Positions 22,155 through 25,731 of a stretch of DNA of 25,731 nucleotides are shown in pieces. Source of the stretch: a virus; IMG/VR virus record IMGVR_UViG_3300021354_000033, positions 1-25,731 of that record. One strand, given 5' to 3'. The position numbers and the translations under genes are program-made. Positions within the stretch are counted from its first letter, which is position 1. Each line of letters opens with the position of its first letter. The notes beneath the pieces are model-generated. The model was not told the origin of the DNA and did not search any database. It worked only from the letters and a program-made list of their open reading frames with translations.

Positions 22155-22186
22155 AGCCCCCTAGATTAAAACCTAGGGGGCTTTTT
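22155..22186 (+). terminator. Antisense-facing intrinsic terminator between replication genes
   Basis: A perfect 10-bp stem AGCCCCCTAG / CTAGGGGGCT with an 8-nt loop is followed on the plus strand by TTTTTCTTTTT. Both flanking genes are on the minus strand, where the hairpin is followed by AACCTCAC and would not terminate. It would stop rightward (antisense) transcripts. Confidence 0.8.
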
Positions 22187-22190
22187 CTTT

Positions 22191-24161
22191 TTATTTTCCG
22201 TAACGCTGCATGGCATGGATTTCTACACCTAGCGGTATGCCCTTAGCCCAATCGGGCGCGGTACACATCACTTCTTCCATTCTTTTTATCATCGCTTCGG
22301 GCTGGGTTGTTTCTACAACAATTTCATCGTGGATATGAAGAATAACATCGTCTAATTGGCGTAGCGAATAACGCAATAGATCATTGGCAACTGCTTGAGT
22401 AATGTTCTCACACGCTAAACCTTTCCATAGTCTTGCTCTAGGCCATTCCTTTGCATCAACGGCGGGTTTCCATGCTGCTTTAGCGTAAGTAACGCCATCA
22501 GCTTCTAACTTAGCGAATGGATAGCAAAGAACTCTGTCCGAAGGTAAAGCATACCAAAGATGTTGCCCGTCGTACATATAGGTTACCCTACCTGCACTAA
22601 ATTCATGGTTAGGATTACGCATCGCCCTTGTGTACGCTTCTTCAAGGTCTTGCCAATACGGAGTAGCCCAAGGATTCGCTAAACGCCACGCTGTGACCAT
22701 TCGCTTGGCTTGAGGCTCAGGTAACAAAATGCCGTAGGCGCGTCCCATCGCCGCGAACGCTCCTATGCCCCCTGCAAAGCCACAGGCTAACTCTTGGACT
22801 TTGCCAATTTGCCGTTGCTCATTGTTAACGTCAGCGACAGGGACGTGGAAGGTTGCTGCTGCGTTAACCTTATAGACGTCCTCTCCCCGTGCAAAGAGCG
22901 ATAGCTTCGCAATACCGGCGTCGCAATTGGAGAGCCAAGGGTTAACTCGGGCTTCAATCCCTGACCAATCCGCCACAACGAGAGTTTTCCCTTGGGCTGG
23001 GATGAGAGCTGGTCGAAGCATACCTTTGAGAACGTCGGTGACTCTGCGTCCAAAGGTAGGGACAATTGCGTGGCCTCTAACCATAGCTTGTCTAACGGCA
23101 TCAGGATCCTTAGCGCACTTGCGGGTGAAGTTGTGGACTTGGGCGCCGTAGGACGAAGCGCGTCCCGTAGCGCTTCCACCTGCAAAGACAAAAGCCCCAC
23201 GAACTCGGTGATCTTCTTCATCAGCTAACTCCCTTAATCGGTTGAATTTCGCAACACTAGACGCCCATAGGTCGTCCGCACATTGGATAACATCTGCAAC
23301 TTCCGCCGGTATTTCATCGGGGTTTTCTTCAGCAAGAATAAGTAAGTTAGCTCGAACTGACTTGTCGATCGAATATTTCTTGTCGCCATCTTTATAGACT
23401 TCCATTAGTTTTTTAGCTTCATCGCCGACACGCGCTAAGACCCACTCACGCATCTTAGGGCTGCGTACCGAAGTGATCTCACCTTCAGTCACTTCGGCAA
23501 CGATCTGCTCAATCTCTTGTAATTCCTCACTAGCATAGCGCACTGCGGCTTCGCACAGGGGCTTATCTAATAGCACACCACGGTCATTGATGCGCTCATT
23601 GACATGGTAATCAAGCAACTCATCAAGGGACAACTGGCGCATGGCCATAGAGATAGAGCGCATGGTTCTGACATCTTGCATGGCGTAGTTACCCATTTCT
23701 GCTAACAAGGTAGGGTCTGTACTAAATGTACCATCTGCCTTGGGGACACACAACAGGCGAATCAATTGATTGCCTCTATGGTCTTTACGCATAGACGAAC
23801 TAGCAAAGCGTCCGACATCCTCAAGTGAGCCTGGAGCGCAGTTAGCCCGTGCTTGTGCGGCGGTGCAATACCACTGCATTAGTAACGGCGTAGGCACTAG
23901 AAAGTCATGGCATAGGACGAACTCAGTAATGAGGCGGTCAAAGCCTGCGTTGTGCGCCCTAATCTGACCATCGTCAAAAAAATGTTGCGCTACACGCTTA
24001 GGAAATTTTTGGTCAGGCGTCCACAGAGCAACGTCCTCATCATCAAAGGCATACGCCATGCAGATGATTTGGGTGCTAGGATCCTGAGCATAGTTATATG
24101 ACCCACGACTGCGTAGATCGCATCGTGAGCGTGTTTCGTAATCGAGCCAAAGGATGCTCAT
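22191..24161 (-). CDS. DNA polymerase, family A, with 3'-5' exonuclease
   Basis: A 656-aa replicative polymerase without the N-terminal 5'-nuclease, like T7 polymerase in layout. The DEDDy proofreading domain shows D7/E9 (LDYET), N71-D75 (HNAGFD) and Y159-D163 (YAMQD). The polymerase domain has motif A VADWSGIEAR (D398, E403), the fingers helix RQIGKVQELACGFAGG (R450, K454, L458, F462) and motif C HDEIVVE (D612). By alignment of R/K spacing, L458 stands where E. coli Pol I has Phe762. The TGA-ATG overlap (ATGA) with the 75-aa gene upstream places it in the replication operon before the primase-helicase. Confidence 0.92.
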   Translation of the reverse strand: MSILWLDYETRSRCDLRSRGSYNYAQDPSTQIICMAYAFDDEDVALWTPDQKFPKRVAQHFFDDGQIRAHNAGFDRLITEFVLCHDFLVPTPLLMQWYCTAAQARANCAPGSLEDVGRFASSSMRKDHRGNQLIRLLCVPKADGTFSTDPTLLAEMGNYAMQDVRTMRSISMAMRQLSLDELLDYHVNERINDRGVLLDKPLCEAAVRYASEELQEIEQIVAEVTEGEITSVRSPKMREWVLARVGDEAKKLMEVYKDGDKKYSIDKSVRANLLILAEENPDEIPAEVADVIQCADDLWASSVAKFNRLRELADEEDHRVRGAFVFAGGSATGRASSYGAQVHNFTRKCAKDPDAVRQAMVRGHAIVPTFGRRVTDVLKGMLRPALIPAQGKTLVVADWSGIEARVNPWLSNCDAGIAKLSLFARGEDVYKVNAAATFHVPVADVNNEQRQIGKVQELACGFAGGIGAFAAMGRAYGILLPEPQAKRMVTAWRLANPWATPYWQDLEEAYTRAMRNPNHEFSAGRVTYMYDGQHLWYALPSDRVLCYPFAKLEADGVTYAKAAWKPAVDAKEWPRARLWKGLACENITQAVANDLLRYSLRQLDDVILHIHDEIVVETTQPEAMIKRMEEVMCTAPDWAKGIPLGVEIHAMQRYGK

Positions 24162-24385
24162 TCTTGCAATGCCTTTACTGTCCTATAAAACGATTCAAGC
24201 TCTTTATTTCTTTTCTCTAACTCTGCTATGTATTTAAGTGCTTTATCATTAATGTTTAGTTGTATCTTATGATTTGCTTCTAATACACCTATGCGGTTTG
24301 CTTGCTGGCGTAGCATGGCTCCAGCTTCTTTTTGATAAGCACAACAAGCACATTCAATCAAGTCGGCTAATTCATTTGCGTTCAT
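24158..24385 (-). CDS. 75-aa coiled-coil hypothetical protein
   Basis: Starts MNANELADLIECACCAYQKE and is helical throughout, with a heptad-like C-terminal half (IQLNINDKALKYIAELEKRN, then KELESFYRTV). A cysteine triplet CACC (residues 12-15) is unusual for such a small protein. Both ends overlap neighbours in ATGA arrangements, so it is translated with the polymerase. A polymerase accessory role is possible by position only. Confidence 0.7.
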   Translation of the reverse strand: MNANELADLIECACCAYQKEAGAMLRQQANRIGVLEANHKIQLNINDKALKYIAELEKRNKELESFYRTVKALQE

Positions 24386-24567
24386 TTACGAGCCTCCATC
24401 ATTGCATCGGCAAATTTGTACGCTAATCTTGCGGCGACAATAGGAGTGCTAGCTGTAATGTCTTGAACTGGAGATAACATACTCATCAATGCTTTAGCGG
24501 CAAAGTAATCGCGTAAGGTCATGCTTAATGCGTGCTCACTCGTAAAATAAGTTGGAAATTCTTTCAT
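24382..24567 (-). CDS. 61-aa hypothetical protein
   Basis: Starts MKEFPTYFTSEHALSMTLRD, continues YFAAKALMSMLS and ends RLAYKFADAMMEARK. The SMTLRDYFAAKAL...A..AY..AD.M...R pattern is one I recall from small proteins encoded in many phage and prophage early regions, of unknown function. The ATG at 24567 has AAAGGA about nine bases upstream and its stop overlaps the next start (ATGA). Mostly helical; no membrane segment. Confidence 0.75.
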   Translation of the reverse strand: MKEFPTYFTSEHALSMTLRDYFAAKALMSMLSPVQDITASTPIVAARLAYKFADAMMEARK

Positions 24568-24627
24568 TTTTATTGTCCTTTACTGTACTTTAGGGGTGGG
24601 GCAGTATCCTTCTTAGTCCTGAAATCT

Positions 24628-24656
24628 CTAAGAGCCATAGAACTGAATAATGTCAA
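24628..24656 (-). promoter_or_regulatory. Candidate leftward promoter inside the replication operon
   Basis: On the minus strand TTGACA (24656-24651) is followed after 17 bp by TCTTAG (24633-24628). The -35 box is perfect, the -10 box poor. It lies in the only sizeable gap (24568-24670) of the right-hand operon, about 60 bp before the 61-aa gene. Confidence 0.4.
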
Positions 24657-24670
24657 CCGCCCCTATTCTT

Positions 24671-24838
24671 TTACTGCTCTACTACTTCAGCTTCCGCAGG
24701 TGCAACGGGTTGCACTTGTGGGATGGCTTGTGACTTGATCTTATCAATGATTGGTTGAGCCATTTCATAAGGCGCTTTGCCCAATGCAACGAGAACACCA
24801 TTCACTTCTTCAATCGTAAGGTCTAGTTTGATAGACAT
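24671..24838 (-). CDS. 55-aa hypothetical protein
   Basis: Translated by hand: it starts MSIKLDLTIEEVNGVLVALG and continues KAPYEMAQPIIDKIKSQAIP before a short acidic Ala/Val-rich tail. The LDLT.EEVN.VL.AL...PY....I..KI..QA pattern is familiar from small phage proteins encoded close to replication genes; the role is unknown to me. AGGAG lies seven bases before the ATG, which starts one base after the stop of the 219-aa gene. Confidence 0.75.
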   Translation of the reverse strand: MSIKLDLTIEEVNGVLVALGKAPYEMAQPIIDKIKSQAIPQVQPVAPAEAEVVEQ

Positions 24839-24839
24839 A

Positions 24840-25499
24840 TTAAGCTCCTGAACGACGGCGACGTGCTGGCGCTGCTTCAGCTTCTACAGGCGCTTCAATC
24901 TCTTTAGGCGCTTCTTCTGCTGCAACTTCACCATCCATACCTGCCCATTCAAGAACCTTGAAAATAGGGGTATAGATACGGCCATACGATTTATGGGTGT
25001 AATGCTCTTTACCAAGCTCAACTACTGGAACTGGCTTAGATTGATCCTTCTCTACTTGCGTAGCGATGGCAACTGCTAAGGCTTGAACCGCTTTCTTACC
25101 GCCAACGGATGTTGTGGTGTAACGCGCTTCCATACCTTTATCTTCGCCATCAAGACACTTGATAGACATACCGACTTGAGTTTCCCAACCCTTTTTAGCA
25201 CCAGGAGGCGCTACTTCTAGTTCGGGTAATGGCTGGCTTACGCTAACCATCTTCTCAGCCAATACTTCGCCATCACCCCATGCGATATAGCCATGAACAA
25301 ATGAGAAAGGATTAACTGCCCAAGTGGAGTCACTTTCGATTTCGGTCTGCTCTGCACCGAATACCCAATGACCTGTTTTGTCCATCTTGATAATAACGGT
25401 ACCTGCACCGCCAACATCGGTTTCAATGGTACGCAACGCTGTTGCTAATGACTTTACTGAAGGAAGGTTTGCACCTGAGAATGTAGTGATATTTGACAT
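24840..25499 (-). CDS. 219-aa probable replication accessory (possible ssDNA-binding) protein
   Basis: Starts MSNITTFSGANLPSVKSLAT. The body alternates beta strands (GTVIIKMDKTGHWVFGAEQ, FSFVHGYIAWGDGEVLAEKM) and helices (KKAVQALAVAIATQVEKDQ), followed by a GKEHYTHKSYGRIYTPIFKV block. The last ~35 residues are a disordered Glu/Ala/Pro stretch ending in RRRR. In many phages the gene between a DUF2800 nuclease and a family A polymerase encodes a ssDNA-binding protein (DUF2815 type); this sequence fills that place but I cannot match it to that family by eye. AAGGAAT precedes the ATG. Confidence 0.65.
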   Translation of the reverse strand: MSNITTFSGANLPSVKSLATALRTIETDVGGAGTVIIKMDKTGHWVFGAEQTEIESDSTWAVNPFSFVHGYIAWGDGEVLAEKMVSVSQPLPELEVAPPGAKKGWETQVGMSIKCLDGEDKGMEARYTTTSVGGKKAVQALAVAIATQVEKDQSKPVPVVELGKEHYTHKSYGRIYTPIFKVLEWAGMDGEVAAEEAPKEIEAPVEAEAAPARRRRSGA

Positions 25500-25510
25500 G
25501 ATTTAATTCC

Positions 25511-25731
25511 TTATTGAAGTTTAGAGAGGGCTGCGGTAAGTTGCTGCCCGATTTGTAAAACCGCAGGCCTTGGATCTGATTCCTCAGCTAGCGTACTGCC
25601 ACTACTTACTGCTACTACTTGATTGGCAGGCAATTGCTTGCCATGCTTTTTCAATACTTTTTCTGCCTGAGCAGGAGATATTACCTTAACTGTAGTCAGT
25701 TCTTCTTCAGGAATACCCTCATTAAGCATCG
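25511..25731 (-). CDS. C-terminal end of a probable DUF2800 (RecB/Cas4-like) nuclease, 5' end outside window
   Basis: About 73 C-terminal residues are present and the frame stays open to the window edge; an in-frame ATG at 25729 is probably internal. The segment AEKVLKKHGKQLPA followed by SSGSTLAEESDPRPAV matches, from memory, the typical end of DUF2800 proteins, which are PD-(D/E)XK exonucleases related to Cas4/RecB used in phage recombination and replication. The catalytic domain lies outside the window, so this rests on the C-terminal signature and the following polymerase and primase-helicase genes. Confidence 0.7.
   Translation of the reverse strand, partial: MLNEGIPEEELTTVKVISPAQAEKVLKKHGKQLPANQVVAVSSGSTLAEESDPRPAVLQIGQQLTAALSKLQ

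Noticed and set aside
22787-23221. 144-codon minus-strand frame
   Set aside because: Alternate frame inside the DNA polymerase over its fingers and motif A regions; no independent start signal.
24568-24670. Possible small gene in the gap
   Set aside because: No start with a ribosome site and open frame of useful length; only a promoter-like -35 box was kept as a weak call.

Overview
The window is part of a tailed bacteriophage or prophage genome with a P22-like (short-tailed, podovirus) virion module. The evidence is a continuous run of recognisable proteins in P22-type order: small and large terminase, P22-type portal, scaffold, P22-type coat, a gp4-like tail accessory factor and a gp10-like DNA-stabilisation/tail hub protein, followed by a long fibre and a beta-helix tailspike. 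No integrase, repressor, lysis gene, tRNA, rRNA, CRISPR or insertion sequence was found. The host cannot be read from the sequence; a Gram-negative (proteobacterial) host is a reasonable guess from the virion type only.

Left block (1-16331, all minus strand, read right to left): terS, terL, a 47-aa basic protein, a GroES-like co-chaperonin, portal, a Dps/ferritin-like small protein, a small probable virion protein, scaffold, coat, two small probable decoration proteins, two small unknowns, gp4-like, gp10-like, a 1397-aa fibre with YadA-head-like repeats, a 66-aa protein and a partial pectate-lyase-fold tailspike cut by the window edge. Genes are packed with TAATG or ATGA overlaps. A strong terminator follows coat and a weaker hairpin follows the first decoration gene, which fits graded expression.

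Centre (16332-17171): an 840-bp noncoding divergent control region. It carries many copies of a GGTCAAATTGTCA element (direct, including a 27-bp tandem array, and inverted), a perfect 14-bp palindrome, a 20-bp-spaced direct repeat and an inverted repeat overlapping a likely rightward promoter. It looks like an iteron-type origin and/or operator complex.

Plus-strand island (17172-19500): eight closely packed small genes, visibly GC-richer than the rest, ending in a strong terminator. They include a 229-aa Cys-rich protein resembling the phage Gp88/DUF7227 group, a 36-aa and a 20-aa membrane microprotein, and five unrecognised proteins. This antiparallel block with its own control region is the most novel-looking part of the window.

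Right block (19832-25731, minus strand): replication genes transcribed towards the island: the C-terminus of a probable DUF2800 (RecB/Cas4-like) nuclease, a 219-aa probable replication accessory protein, three small unknowns, a family A DNA polymerase with DEDDy exonuclease (Leu at the position equivalent to E. coli Phe762), and a primase-helicase with PrimPol/RepB-like, zinc and NrS-1-type helicase parts. Between the two convergent blocks lie an extremely GC-rich spacer and a 23-bp tandem repeat.
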